From Arcicella rosea (lineage in GTDB: Bacteria; Bacteroidota; Bacteroidia; Cytophagales; Spirosomataceae): a stretch of DNA of 64,000 nucleotides. Shown piece by piece: positions 9,467 to 18,596 of this stretch; positions within the stretch are counted from its first letter, which is position 1; each line of letters starts with the position of its first letter. The notes under the pieces are model-generated. The model did no database searches, was not told the origin of the DNA, and saw only the letters and a program-made list of their open reading frames with translations. The DNA lies in contig NZ_JBEUMS010000009.1 of NCBI RefSeq assembly GCF_040543805.1, positions 124,001 to 188,000 on the forward strand, in the 5' to 3' direction. The position numbers and the translations under genes were made by a program.

Positions 9467-10408
9467 TTGGAAAAAGACGCTAAAATTTACATCGCTGGCC
9501 ACAGAGGAATGGTAGGCTCAGCAATTCATAGAAAACTACAAGAAAAAGGTTTTACCAATTTTGTATTGAAAACCTCTAAAGAACTTGACCTTCGTAATCA
9601 GCAAGCTGTTGCCGATTTTTTTGAGAATGAAAAGCCTGAATATGTATTCTTGGCTGCTGCAAAAGTAGGAGGGATTATCGCCAATAATACTTACAGAGCC
9701 GATTTTTTGTTTGAAAATTTGTCGATTCAAAACAATGTAATTCATAGTTCCTTTGTAAACAAAGTGAAAAAGTTGATGTTTTTGGGTTCTTCGTGTATTT
9801 ATCCAAAATTAGCTCCGCAACCTTTGAAAGAAGAATATTTGTTGACAGGCTTGTTGGAAGAAACCAATGAACCTTATGCCATTGCCAAAATTGCAGGAAT
9901 TAAAATGTGTGAGTCCTACAGAAGACAATACTGCTGTGATTTTATTTCGGTAATGCCAACGAATCTTTATGGCCCGAATGATAATTATGATTTACAAAAA
10001 TCGCACGTAATGCCTGCGATGATTCGTAAATTTCATGAGGCTAAATTAGCTGGAAATACTTCTGTAACGCTTTGGGGAACGGGTTCGCCAATGAGAGAAT
10101 TTTTGCATGCTGACGATTTAGCAGAAGCTTGTGTTTTCTTGATGGAAAATTACAGTGAAGAAGAGTTTATTAATGTTGGAACTGGAACAGATGTAACGAT
10201 TAAGGAATTGGCAGAAACCGTAAAAAAAGTAGTTGGTTTTACAGGAGAATTAATTTGGGATACTTCTAAGCCAGATGGTACGCCAAGAAAATTAATGGAT
10301 GTTTCAAAACTTCATGCTAAAGGTTGGAAGCACACAATAGCACTAGAGCAAGGAATTGCTTTGGCATATCAAGATTTTTTAGTCCATCATGATACGTTAA
10401 GATTATAA
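9467..10408 (+). CDS. fcl: GDP-L-fucose synthase
   Basis: NADPH-dependent epimerase/reductase that converts GDP-4-keto-6-deoxymannose to GDP-L-fucose for surface polysaccharide. Extended SDR fold, 313 aa, the normal length. The nucleotide-binding motif GHRGMVGS is at residues 11-18, the catalytic Ser is near residue 108 (GSSC), and Tyr137/Lys141 are in EPYAIAK. The start is a TTG: the next in-frame ATG lies inside the Gly-rich motif and would cut the first beta strand. No GDP-mannose dehydratase gene is nearby, so the substrate must come from a gene elsewhere. A strong hairpin terminator follows. Confidence 0.94.
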   Translation: MEKDAKIYIAGHRGMVGSAIHRKLQEKGFTNFVLKTSKELDLRNQQAVADFFENEKPEYVFLAAAKVGGIIANNTYRADFLFENLSIQNNVIHSSFVNKVKKLMFLGSSCIYPKLAPQPLKEEYLLTGLLEETNEPYAIAKIAGIKMCESYRRQYCCDFISVMPTNLYGPNDNYDLQKSHVMPAMIRKFHEAKLAGNTSVTLWGTGSPMREFLHADDLAEACVFLMENYSEEEFINVGTGTDVTIKELAETVKKVVGFTGELIWDTSKPDGTPRKLMDVSKLHAKGWKHTIALEQGIALAYQDFLVHHDTLRL

Positions 10409-10410
10409 TG

Positions 10411-10459
10411 AAAAATTCTCTATTTAGGAAATGGACTTTTCCTAAATAGAGAATTTTTT
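10411..10459. terminator. bidirectional terminator between fcl and the acyltransferase gene
   Basis: A long perfect stem joins 10411-10431 with 10438-10459 (core TTCTCTATTTAGGAAA paired with its complement), with A-runs and T-runs at the ends. It serves the convergent genes ending at 10408 (+) and 10471 (-). Confidence 0.88.
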
Positions 10460-10470
10460 AATACGTTGAA

Positions 10471-11103
10471 TTATACTTTCTTCGCTGGGTTTCCGAAAAC
10501 TGTTTCACGAGCTTTTACGCTTTCAACTACTACTGAACCTGCTCCAATTCTTGCTCCTTTTCCGATTTTCACGCCTCCAACAATTGTTACGCCTGAACCG
10601 ATAAAAACGTTATCGTCAATCGAAACGCCAGCTCCGATGATACTTCCTGCTCCGATTTGTACGAAATCTCCTACTTTGGCATCATAATCGACAATCACAC
10701 GACTGTGGAGTAAATTATGGTTTCCAATTTCTGCACGAGCGTTGATGATTGTTCCTGCTGAAATCAAATTTCCATGACCGATAGTGGCTGTTACGGCAAT
10801 GGCAGTTTGCTCGTGGATAGCATTTACAGGTTGTACTTTTTTATCGTTATGCAACATTTCTACCAAATTCTGACGAACTTTTAATTCATCAATTGCGATA
10901 AATACTTCACATCTTTTTCCGATTAATTTGGTATAATCATCGTCGTCAGTACTTCCCATCACGATTACATCGTCGATTTCTGTATTGTGCAATTCTTTGT
11001 TATCGTCTAAAAAAGCATAGACCACAACATTATTTGTTTTGAAAATATCAAGGGCGACAGCTCCTAAACCGCCTGCACCTAAAATCATTACTGGATTCTC
11101 CAT
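10471..11103 (-). CDS. NeuD/PglD-like sugar O-acyltransferase (hexapeptide repeat)
   Basis: Acyl-CoA-dependent sugar acetyltransferase, 210 aa. The N-terminal PglD-type Rossmann subdomain starts MENPVMILGAGGLGAVALD. The C-terminal left-handed beta-helix has hexapeptide repeats such as IGHGNLISAGT, VGDFVQIGAGS and IGKGARIGAGS. Members acetylate nucleotide-linked amino sugars or sialic acid precursors for surface glycans, which fits the neighbouring fcl. The exact acceptor cannot be read from the sequence. The last residues GNPAKKV match the typical C-terminus of the family. Confidence 0.85.
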   Translation of the reverse strand: MENPVMILGAGGLGAVALDIFKTNNVVVYAFLDDNKELHNTEIDDVIVMGSTDDDDYTKLIGKRCEVFIAIDELKVRQNLVEMLHNDKKVQPVNAIHEQTAIAVTATIGHGNLISAGTIINARAEIGNHNLLHSRVIVDYDAKVGDFVQIGAGSIIGAGVSIDDNVFIGSGVTIVGGVKIGKGARIGAGSVVVESVKARETVFGNPAKKV

Positions 11104-11130
11104 ACATTTTTCTTGATTCTCAGAATCAAG

Positions 11131-12405
11131 TTACAATTTTACTCCGTTATTAATTTTATAAATTACTTTTCTGTCTTTTATTAATTCAAAATCAGCTTTT
11201 TGTCCCAATCCAATTTCTTTTTCTGCACTAAATGTTAAGCCTGTGGCATCAATTTCGTCTGTACCAAAAAACACCGACATGTCTCCAATTTCCTCAATTA
11301 CAGAACTTTGCGTAAAATAGTCTCTGCCTTTTACTGGTCTTTCGTTTCTATTAATGGCAATATCGGCTTGGTAAGTGCTACTTCCTTTTTTGATAGTGGC
11401 ATTTCTGATAATTAAATCAAAAATCACTTTATCATTTACAGGAATTGTATCGTACTCGTTGATATTTTCTTTTTCATACGATTTATCCGAAATCATTTTC
11501 AAACCTGTAAGTATCGAAACAAAATTCAGTTTTCGGATGTACTGTTTTTCTGGGTCGCCTTTGAAACCACCCGATTCTATCAAAATCAAGGTAGAACCCC
11601 ATTTTTGAATATTATCGCCAAAAGCTCGTGGTTCAAAATCGGAAGGCCATTTGCCAACGGCATTCGGAATAAAAGGCTGTAAAGCATGATTCATTCCGAC
11701 GATAATCAACATCGCTTTTTTTCGAGTTTCGTTTACTTCTTGGGCTTCGTTATAAGCCGTTGCCAAAAAAGAAATCGTAGCTAAATTGCCCGTTTTGCCA
11801 GCCGAATAACGTCTGCCTTTGTCGTGAAGATTGAATGAAAAATCTGGTTTTAAATCCAACACTAATTTTTTCAATAAACTTCCTTCTGGCGTTTGTGTTG
11901 CCAAAGCATCACGATTCATATCAACTCCCAAAGCCGTGTAGCGTGTCCACGCTTCTGCCCCGTCAGGATTCAACATCGGAACAAAATAAAAAGTGCATTC
12001 TTTCAACAAATCTATTCGCAATTGCGTCAGTGTTTGGTCTTCGTTGACGGTACTTGTCTTATTTTCCAAGAAATTAAAAATGTCCATCAAAGCCATTGTT
12101 GCCGTAGCTTCATCGCCGTGCATTTGCGACCAAAGGAGTACTTTGGTTTTTCCTGTTCCACATTTTATCAAGAAAATATCTCTTCCTTCACTCGACTGCG
12201 TAGCTTTTGACACTTCAAACAAAGGATTTTTCTTCATTTGTTCAATTCTATCTACCAAAGTTTGGTGTCCGAATCTACGTTTTGTAACCGTTGATTCACG
12301 GAAAATATCGTGATTTTCGTGAAGTGTTTTTCCTAAATCTTGAGCGTAATTTTCTGATATGGCATTCATCATAAACATCAATATAATTAATATAATCTTT
12401 TTCAT
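11131..12405 (-). CDS. secreted M14 family zinc carboxypeptidase
   Basis: Exported metallopeptidase of the M14 carboxypeptidase family, about 424 aa. The start chosen is ATG at 12405 because it begins a clean signal peptide (MKKIILIILMFMMNAISENYAQ) and leaves a 19-bp gap to the CLC gene. A longer frame back to 12468 would overlap that gene. Zinc ligands His96 and Glu99 lie in SQMHGDEAT, substrate-binding residues in MLNPDGAE and GVDMNRDA, a third His in FNLHDKG, and the probable catalytic Glu in LIESGGFKGD. It probably trims peptides in the periplasm. The CLC gene lies just upstream on the same strand, so co-transcription is possible. Confidence 0.85.
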   Translation of the reverse strand: MKKIILIILMFMMNAISENYAQDLGKTLHENHDIFRESTVTKRRFGHQTLVDRIEQMKKNPLFEVSKATQSSEGRDIFLIKCGTGKTKVLLWSQMHGDEATATMALMDIFNFLENKTSTVNEDQTLTQLRIDLLKECTFYFVPMLNPDGAEAWTRYTALGVDMNRDALATQTPEGSLLKKLVLDLKPDFSFNLHDKGRRYSAGKTGNLATISFLATAYNEAQEVNETRKKAMLIIVGMNHALQPFIPNAVGKWPSDFEPRAFGDNIQKWGSTLILIESGGFKGDPEKQYIRKLNFVSILTGLKMISDKSYEKENINEYDTIPVNDKVIFDLIIRNATIKKGSSTYQADIAINRNERPVKGRDYFTQSSVIEEIGDMSVFFGTDEIDATGLTFSAEKEIGLGQKADFELIKDRKVIYKINNGVKL

Positions 12406-12424
12406 CGGCTTCAGGTTGAAAGGT

Positions 12425-13663
12425 TTATAAAAACTCTTCGTCGGGTATTTTATGTTTTTCCACACCAATTTTCTGGGCTGAGTAAATCCCTGAATGACCT
12501 GAAAAAGAGTAAGCCATCACGCAAGCCAATGCTAAATAAATAGCAGATTCTGCTCCAAATAACTCAATTCCCATCAAAGTACAAGCAATGGGTGTGTTGG
12601 AAGCTCCTGCAAAAACGCCCACAAAGCCCATTCCTGCCAAAAGAGCTATCGGAAGCGGAATAAAATTCGTCAAAGCATTTCCCATCGTTGCTCCGATATA
12701 AAACAAGGGCGTTACTTCGCCACCTTTAAATCCTGAACCTAAAGTAAGCGATGTAAAAAATATTTTTGCTAAAAAATCATAAAAAGGTAGTTTTTCGCTA
12801 AACGATTCAACAATCACAGGAATACCCAAACCATTATATTTCGAAGTACCCACCGCAAAAAACAAAATGGCTAAAAGTACGCCACCGATTACTGGTCGCA
12901 AAGGTGGATAAGTAATTTTACTTTTGAATAAATTACTCCAAAAATGTGTGCTTTTGGCAAAAAGCATTCCGACTAAACCAAATAAAATTCCCGCTAATAT
13001 CGCCCATGAAATAGCAGGAATAGCCAAATGTGGTACTTCTGGAATGGTATAATGTGTATGACCAACATGCCAAAGTTTCTGACAAGTATAATCGGCAAAT
13101 AATGCCGAAAAAAGACTTGGCAGAATGGCTTCATAACGTACTTTACCGATAAAAGCGACCTCTAAAGCAAAAATTGTTCCTGCCAAAGGAGTACCAAAAA
13201 CCGAAGCAAAGCCAGCACTTATGCCCATCATCAACAATATCTTTCGGTCTAAATCATTGAATTTTAAAGGTTTTGTAAAAAAATCAACGATTGCACCGCC
13301 CATTTGTACAGCCGTTCCTTCTCTTCCTGCCGAACCTCCAACCAAATGCGTGAGTAAAGTAGTCAATAAAATCAGCGGCATCATTTTAAAAGGAATTGTT
13401 TTTTCAGGATACTGAATTTCTTCAATCAATTGATTATTTCCTTTTGCTACGTCTTGCCCGAAGTAATGATAAATAGCACCAACCGCCAAACCGCCCAATG
13501 GCAAAAACCAAATCAACCAAGGATGATTTTCACGAAAATGAGTTGTCCAATCAAGTGAAACTAAAAAGAAAGCCGAAGCAGAACCAATTGCCAAACCGAC
13601 AATGACTGCTATTAGAAACCACTTCAACGTAAATTTCAAAACAAAGATTTGTTGATTCATCAT
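12425..13663 (-). CDS. CLC-family anion channel/antiporter
   Basis: Inner-membrane CLC protein, about 412 aa with many hydrophobic helices. The start is taken at ATG 13663; a TTG at 13684 would add seven residues. The gating-glutamate motif appears as GSAGREGTAVQMGG and the third anion-binding motif as GSGFKGGEVTPLF. The stretch equivalent to GSGIP reads GNNQLI, so the usual anion-coordinating Ser is absent. Loss of that Ser together with a GREGT motif suggests a CLC-F type fluoride/proton antiporter rather than a chloride carrier; this is inference. No fluoride riboswitch was recognised upstream. It lies 19 bp ahead of the M14 peptidase gene. Confidence 0.85.
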   Translation of the reverse strand: MMNQQIFVLKFTLKWFLIAVIVGLAIGSASAFFLVSLDWTTHFRENHPWLIWFLPLGGLAVGAIYHYFGQDVAKGNNQLIEEIQYPEKTIPFKMMPLILLTTLLTHLVGGSAGREGTAVQMGGAIVDFFTKPLKFNDLDRKILLMMGISAGFASVFGTPLAGTIFALEVAFIGKVRYEAILPSLFSALFADYTCQKLWHVGHTHYTIPEVPHLAIPAISWAILAGILFGLVGMLFAKSTHFWSNLFKSKITYPPLRPVIGGVLLAILFFAVGTSKYNGLGIPVIVESFSEKLPFYDFLAKIFFTSLTLGSGFKGGEVTPLFYIGATMGNALTNFIPLPIALLAGMGFVGVFAGASNTPIACTLMGIELFGAESAIYLALACVMAYSFSGHSGIYSAQKIGVEKHKIPDEEFL

Positions 13664-13763
13664 TTGTGTTGGTGAGTTAATCAAGTAAAATTACGGAATG
13701 TAATCCAATATAAGTAAGAGTGATAAATGGCGGATTTGAGATTTGGGATTTAGGATTAGTATT

Positions 13764-13896
13764 TACGAAGGATTAAAACTAAGTTGACGTAGTGGCAAAC
13801 CCTTGCGGTTGCCGTTTTGAGTGCGGCAACTGCAAGGGTTTGCCGCTACAAAAAATTAAACTAATGAAATATTTTGAACAAATTAAATCATTCGTA
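13764..13896. mobile_element. palindromic MITE-like element, copy 1
   Basis: Non-coding element with near-perfect terminal inverted repeats: TACGAAGGATT (13764-13774) versus AATCATTCGTA (13886-13896), 10 of 11 matching. A central hairpin has a 26-bp stem joining 13789-13814 and 13824-13849 with a TTTTGAGTG loop. A second copy lies at 24841-24983 with about the same loop and right flank. There is no transposase or reading frame. It lies between the divergent CLC and yceI genes. Confidence 0.75.
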
Positions 13897-13991
13897 CAGC
13901 TCTAAGTTCGGATGTGTGAATTGGTGGTATTTTATTTTTTCAATTTTTTTTAATTCAATTGAACCTATTTTGTATTTTAATGTTATTACAT

Positions 13992-14009
13992 TAAATGTAT
14001 ATACATTTA
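13992..14009. promoter_or_regulatory. 18-bp perfect palindrome upstream of yceI
   Basis: TAAATGTATATACATTTA is a perfect palindrome ending 31 bases before the yceI start codon. Size, AT core and placement resemble MarR-family operators. It probably controls yceI and perhaps the pirin gene behind it; no regulator gene for it lies in the window. Confidence 0.5.
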
Positions 14010-14040
14010 TATTTTAATAATAAATAAACTAAACATAACA

Positions 14041-14568
14041 ATGGCAACTGCAACTTGGGCAATCGACGCTTCACATTCAGAAATTCAATTTAAAGTAAAA
14101 CATTTAGTAATTACTACAGTAACAGGAAACTTCAAGGAATTCAGTGGTTCGGTAGAAGCTGGGGATGATTTTGATGGTGCGTCAATTTCATTTGAAGCAA
14201 ATACTGCTTCAATTAACACAAATAGCGAACAACGTGATGGACATTTGAAAAGTGCGGATTTCTTTGATGCGGAAACATTTCCAACATTATCTTTCAAATC
14301 TACTTCTTTCACAAAAGATGGTGACGATTTTGAATTAGTGGGCAATTTAACAATCAAAGATGTTACTTTACCAGTAACACTTGACGTAGAATATAACGGA
14401 ACAGCTACTGACCCTTGGGGAAATGTAAAAGCTGGTTTTGAATTAAAAGGAAAAATAAATCGTAAAGATTTTGGTTTAGCTTGGAACGCAATCACAGAAG
14501 CAGGAAGTGCTTTGGTAAGTGAAGAAGTAAAATTAATTGCCAATATTCAATTGGTGAAACAAGCGTAA
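14041..14568 (+). CDS. YceI-family lipid-binding protein
   Basis: YceI domain protein, 175 aa, an antiparallel beta-barrel of lipocalin-like shape that binds polyisoprenoids or other amphiphiles. The protein begins ATWAIDASHSEIQFKVKHLV and ends with the conserved region GLAWNAITEAGSALVSEEV. No signal peptide is present, so unlike E. coli YceI it is likely cytoplasmic. Paired with the pirin gene 152 bp downstream, a pairing common in stress-responsive loci. The 18-bp palindrome upstream suggests repressor control, and a strong hairpin follows. Confidence 0.92.
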   Translation: MATATWAIDASHSEIQFKVKHLVITTVTGNFKEFSGSVEAGDDFDGASISFEANTASINTNSEQRDGHLKSADFFDAETFPTLSFKSTSFTKDGDDFELVGNLTIKDVTLPVTLDVEYNGTATDPWGNVKAGFELKGKINRKDFGLAWNAITEAGSALVSEEVKLIANIQLVKQA

Positions 14569-14619
14569 TTTGAATTTTGAGTTGGGAGTTTTGAGTGCGG
14601 AGTTTGTAGATTTGAGATA

Positions 14620-14650
14620 GATTAGTCAACTTTTGTAAAGTTGACTAATC
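14620..14650 (+). terminator. hairpin downstream of yceI
   Basis: Perfect 14-bp stem GATTAGTCAACTTT (14620-14633) with AAAGTTGACTAATC (14637-14650) and a 3-base loop. The trailing T-run is weak, so it may stabilise mRNA or attenuate rather than fully stop transcription into the pirin gene. Confidence 0.6.
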
Positions 14651-14720
14651 TTAAAAGTTAAAAATACAATCTCATGGCTGAAAGCTCACAGCTCAAAACT
14701 AATTGTTAAATAATAAAACA

Positions 14721-15461
14721 ATGGAAACGATATTCGGAACAGCCTTCAAAAAAACTTTACATAAAGCTGGTACCCGTGGACAGGCTGACCACGGTTGGTT
14801 GAAAACTCGCTTAACATTTTCATTTTCGGGTTATCATGACCCTAAAAGAGTACATTTTGGCGTGCTAAGAGTATTGAATGATGACCAAATTGCTGGCGGA
14901 AAAGGTTTCGGAATGCACCCGCACGATAATATGGAAATCATTACGATTCCAACAGAAGGCGTGGTTGAACATAAAGATAACCAAGGCAATCACGGTATTA
15001 TCACCAAAGGCGAAGTACAAGTAATGTCGGCTGGAACGGGCGTTTACCATTCAGAGTTTAACCATCAAAAAGACGAGACCTTAAAATTATTTCAAATTTG
15101 GTTGTTTCCGAATAAAGGAAATGTAACACCTCGTTACGACCAAATGAAATTTGATTTGGAAGCTCAACATAACAATTTTCAATTATTGGTTACGCCAATT
15201 GAAGCTAATATTCCAAATACTTTGGGTATTCATCAAGATGCGTATTTCAGTATGGGCAAGTTTGAAGCGGGGAAAGAGTTTACTTACAAAATCAATCGTG
15301 AAGGAAACGGTTTGTACATTTTTGTAGTAAACGGTAGCGTATATACAAGTGACGAAACGTTAGAATTACGTGATGGTTTGGGATTAGAAGGTACTTCGGA
15401 AGTAAATTTCAAAACTGAAAATGGTGTTGAATTATTATTAATGGAAGTACCGATGGAATAG
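14721..15461 (+). CDS. pirin family protein
   Basis: Bicupin metal-binding protein of the pirin family, about 246 aa. Start at ATG 14721; a TTG at 14703 is in frame but unlikely. N-terminal cupin metal ligands are seen in GMHPHDNMEIIT (His pair) and VYHSEFNHQ plus a downstream Glu. The C-terminal cupin is of the quercetinase-like type (FEAGKEFTYKI, GLYIFVVNGSVY). Bacterial pirins act as quercetinases or redox-responsive regulators; which applies here cannot be told. It follows yceI on the same strand. Confidence 0.92.
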   Translation: METIFGTAFKKTLHKAGTRGQADHGWLKTRLTFSFSGYHDPKRVHFGVLRVLNDDQIAGGKGFGMHPHDNMEIITIPTEGVVEHKDNQGNHGIITKGEVQVMSAGTGVYHSEFNHQKDETLKLFQIWLFPNKGNVTPRYDQMKFDLEAQHNNFQLLVTPIEANIPNTLGIHQDAYFSMGKFEAGKEFTYKINREGNGLYIFVVNGSVYTSDETLELRDGLGLEGTSEVNFKTENGVELLLMEVPME

Positions 15462-15476
15462 TTTTGAGTGCTGAGT

Positions 15477-15531
15477 GAGGAGTTTTGAGTGAGGAGTATT
15501 TTTTTTAATTATTCCTCACTCAAAACTCCTC
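15477..15531. terminator. long hairpin between convergent pirin and DUF4301 genes
   Basis: A perfect 19-bp stem joins 15477-15495 and 15513-15531 (GAGGAGTTTTGAGTGAGGA and complement), with a T-rich loop. It is built from the spacer word TTTTGAGTGAGGAG seen elsewhere in this window and probably acts as a bidirectional terminator. Confidence 0.7.
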
Positions 15532-15578
15532 ATTCACAATTCACTTTACTCCTCACTCTGCACTCAACATTCATCACT

Positions 15579-17051
15579 CTATTGATGTTCGTCTCTTAAT
15601 AAATCGTTCACTGTTTTTACAGGATTGAAAGTAATTAAAGGAACTTCTACAAAAATAGTGTTCCAATCAGACATTGCACCGTTCCAAAGTCCTGGTAATT
15701 CTTGTGCTTTCAAGTCTTTACCATCTTTAGATTTTTGAGTAACAAAACCTGTTTTTGGGTCACGGAATTTCAATAAGTCGAATTTTTCGCCTTTGTTATT
15801 TTTCAAAGAACAAATCAAATCAACTGGATTGAAGTGTGTTGAGTTATTGAAAATAGCTTTTTGCTCTTCATCGTCTAAATCAACCTGAGCAGATTCTACA
15901 ATTTGTAATGAAGTAGTTCTATCAGCATTTTTACACCAGAAAGGACCACCACCTGGCTCTCCAGTATTTTTTACTACGCCACAAACTCGTAATGGACGAT
16001 TCAATTTCTTTAAGAAATAAGCTACTTTATCGTTGTGAGGCAAATCTGTAAACGTTGAATTTTGTAAGACACAAAGTTCTTTTTCAAAGAATTCTGTCAA
16101 TTCATTAATCAAAGGTTGCGAAGCCCACTCTGTTAATTGATGTTGATAATCAAAAATCTTATCTTGATAATGAAGTAAAACGCCCGCCAAAGCTTTCTTA
16201 TAATCATAAGTAGTTTGTTTGATGCGGTCTGGCACTACATTATCAATATTTTTAATGAACACAATATTGGCATCAATATCATTCAAATTAGCCAACAAAG
16301 CACCATGACCCGCTGGACGGAACAATAACGAACCATCTTTTTCACGGAATGGCGTATTGTCCAAATTCACGGCAATGGTATCTGTCGATTTTCTTTGCTC
16401 AGAAAAAGTAATGTCATATTTTACACCGTAGTCAGCTTCATAAGTAGGTAATACTGCATCTAAAAGTGCCTTGAAACGGCTTAAATGCTCTGGAGAAACG
16501 GTGAAATGTAATTTCACGATTCCGTCTGTATTAGCATAATTTGCGCCTTCTACTAAATGCTCTTCGATAGCGGTTCTGTTGGCTTTTTCGTATTTATGAA
16601 ACTTCAAAAGTCCTTTTGGTAAAGTACCGTATTCTAAACCTTTGCTTGTTAAATAATAGTCAGCAATGGTTTTTTCATCGGCATTTTCAGGGAGAACTTT
16701 TTGTAAATCGTCATAAAATGCAAACTCAGATAATCGCTCAAAGAATTGATTCGTTGATTTATCTGATTTCCCTTCTTCCAAAAAGGCAAATAAAGACTTA
16801 AACATTCTTGAGGCTGCACCAGAAGCAGGAACAAATTTCAAGGGCGTAATGCTTTTTACTTTACTTTCATAAAGGGCTACATACTCTGCCAGTTTTTCTT
16901 CAGAAAGTTGCGTTACGCCATTTTCAGGAATAGCCGCTTTTTGAAGTTGCATAAATGGAAATCCATCTGTAAAATCTTGAATTTGTTGCTCAACGGTTTC
17001 TAAGTCAATGCCTAATTCCTGAATTTGATTGAGGTCGTTTTTAGTAAACAT
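15579..17051 (-). CDS. DUF4301 family protein
   Basis: Cytoplasmic protein of about 490 aa belonging to DUF4301, a Bacteroidota family of unknown function. The start is set at ATG 17051 (MFTKNDLNQIQELGID); a TTG at 17075 would add eight residues. Conserved segments include KFVPASGAASRMFKSLFAFL, LFRPAGHGALLANLN and NTGEPGGGPFWCKN, a pattern resembling nucleotidyltransferase-like sugar enzymes. That resemblance is inference. There is no signal peptide or membrane helix. A TATATTTG -7 box candidate lies upstream on the minus strand (17098-17105). Confidence 0.85.
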   Translation of the reverse strand: MFTKNDLNQIQELGIDLETVEQQIQDFTDGFPFMQLQKAAIPENGVTQLSEEKLAEYVALYESKVKSITPLKFVPASGAASRMFKSLFAFLEEGKSDKSTNQFFERLSEFAFYDDLQKVLPENADEKTIADYYLTSKGLEYGTLPKGLLKFHKYEKANRTAIEEHLVEGANYANTDGIVKLHFTVSPEHLSRFKALLDAVLPTYEADYGVKYDITFSEQRKSTDTIAVNLDNTPFREKDGSLLFRPAGHGALLANLNDIDANIVFIKNIDNVVPDRIKQTTYDYKKALAGVLLHYQDKIFDYQHQLTEWASQPLINELTEFFEKELCVLQNSTFTDLPHNDKVAYFLKKLNRPLRVCGVVKNTGEPGGGPFWCKNADRTTSLQIVESAQVDLDDEEQKAIFNNSTHFNPVDLICSLKNNKGEKFDLLKFRDPKTGFVTQKSKDGKDLKAQELPGLWNGAMSDWNTIFVEVPLITFNPVKTVNDLLRDEHQ

Positions 17052-17136
17052 AGTAATTTGGTTTGCGGTAATCAATATATGCGCTTATTCTTTATTACAA
17101 ATATATAAGTTAATCGTTGTCTTCAGCGGTTAGCAT

Positions 17137-18393
17137 TTATTTTTTGTAGATAATACCATTTTTCATGACAAATATCACATTTTTCAGGCTTGAGATTTGC
17201 TTTTCAGGTTCTCCTTGAACGGCAATTATATCGGCTAAATAGCCTGTTTTGATATTTCCTAAATCTTTTAGTTTGAATACTTCTGCATTTATTGAAGTAC
17301 TCGACTGTAAAACATTTATCGGTTTCATGCCATATTCTACCATCATTTCCATTTCACGAGCATTTTCTCCATGTGGAAAGACGCCCACATCGCCACCCAT
17401 GCAAATTTTCACGCCAGTGGCTAATGCTTCTTTGAAACTTTTGCGTTTTAGTTGAATGCGCTCTGGCTCTGGTTCTTGTCCTTTTTTCCAACCTTTATAT
17501 TGAGAAGTAGCATCGCCAGCGGCTAAAGTCGGGCAGAAACATACATCTTTCTCTTTCATCAATTTAAAAATCTCTGCGGTTGCACCATCGCCATGTTCAA
17601 TCGTTTTTACGCCAGCCATAATTGCTCTGCGCATTCCTTCTGCTGTTGAAGCATGAGCAACTACATCACGACCAGAACTTTTAGCAATATCAACAACCAA
17701 TTTTAACTCCGATTCTAAAAAAGTTGGTTGTGCATCTTTAAAAAGTCCCCAACGATAATCAGCATATACTTTTATTACATCAGCGCCTTTCCCGATTTGT
17801 GTTCTTACTGCTTTTGATAAATTATCTATGCCATCGGCTTCCTCCGCACCTTGAACAACCGTCACGTCCGACTGAAAGCCTTTTGGTCCATAGCTACCAG
17901 TAACTACCAAAGCACGACCAGCTACTAACATTCTTGGACCGGGAATAATACCTTTTTCGATAGATTGTTTCAACCCTATATCATCATAATCAGCTCCTTC
18001 ACTTCCTAAATCTCTGACGGTTGTAAAACCTGCCATCAAAGTATTTTTGGCGTGAACAGTGGCTCTAACGATGCGTTCTGCCCTAGATTCTTTCAAAACT
18101 TGGTCGTCCCACGTGGTTTCGTTGTAAGGATGAAGTAATAAATGTGAATGTCCTTCAATCAATCCGGGTAATAACGTTGCATTGGGCAAATTGGTAATTT
18201 CTGTATTTTGAGGAATCTTTAGATTTTCGCCAACGGCAATAATTCTATCTTTTTGAACCAACACTTGCCAGTTTTCATGGATATTTTCTCCATCAAATAT
18301 TCGTGCAGGTTTGAGCAAATAAATACCTTGTTGTGCAAAAGTCTGGACACTAAAAAGTAAAAGGACAGTTAATCTAAGTAAGGATATTTTCAT
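17137..18393 (-). CDS. secreted amidohydrolase (imidazolonepropionase-like)
   Basis: Exported metal-dependent hydrolase, 418 aa. The signal peptide MKISLLRLTVLLLFSVQTFAQ is followed by an amidohydrolase TIM barrel. Metal ligands are seen as HSH in IEGHSHLLLHP, a probable carbamylated Lys in DVIKVYADY, His in VVAHAST and TIEHGD, and Asp in MGGDVG. Periplasmic members of this group include Xaa-Pro or Xaa-Arg dipeptidases; the substrate is not clear. Downstream of the SIMPL gene on the same strand but separated from it by a terminator. Confidence 0.87.
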   Translation of the reverse strand: MKISLLRLTVLLLFSVQTFAQQGIYLLKPARIFDGENIHENWQVLVQKDRIIAVGENLKIPQNTEITNLPNATLLPGLIEGHSHLLLHPYNETTWDDQVLKESRAERIVRATVHAKNTLMAGFTTVRDLGSEGADYDDIGLKQSIEKGIIPGPRMLVAGRALVVTGSYGPKGFQSDVTVVQGAEEADGIDNLSKAVRTQIGKGADVIKVYADYRWGLFKDAQPTFLESELKLVVDIAKSSGRDVVAHASTAEGMRRAIMAGVKTIEHGDGATAEIFKLMKEKDVCFCPTLAAGDATSQYKGWKKGQEPEPERIQLKRKSFKEALATGVKICMGGDVGVFPHGENAREMEMMVEYGMKPINVLQSSTSINAEVFKLKDLGNIKTGYLADIIAVQGEPEKQISSLKNVIFVMKNGIIYKK

Positions 18394-18423
18394 GTTTGCT
18401 GAAGAAATGAGTTTATAAACAAA

Positions 18424-18453
18424 AATAGCACGATTCCGCAGAGTCGTGCTATT
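18424..18453 (-). terminator. rho-independent terminator after the SIMPL gene
   Basis: AATAGCACGA (18424-18433) pairs with TCGTGCTATT (18444-18453). On the minus strand the stem is followed by a TTTTTGTTT tract. It separates the SIMPL gene (ends 18597) from the amidohydrolase gene (starts 18393). Confidence 0.82.
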
Positions 18454-18596
18454 AATTGGAGGAAATTGTTTTATTGAGATTTAAGGACTTGAAGACTAGA
18501 TGACTTTAGGATATGGGAATCTCTTATTAAAAGAAAAACGAAATTTTATTTCTTAATCTTTTTAAGTCCTAAAGTCTTAAAGTCTCTAACCTAACC

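Noticed and set aside
11131..12468. Longer start of the M14 gene at 12468
   Set aside because: It would overlap the CLC gene and put 21 non-signal residues before a perfect signal peptide; ATG 12405 is preferred.
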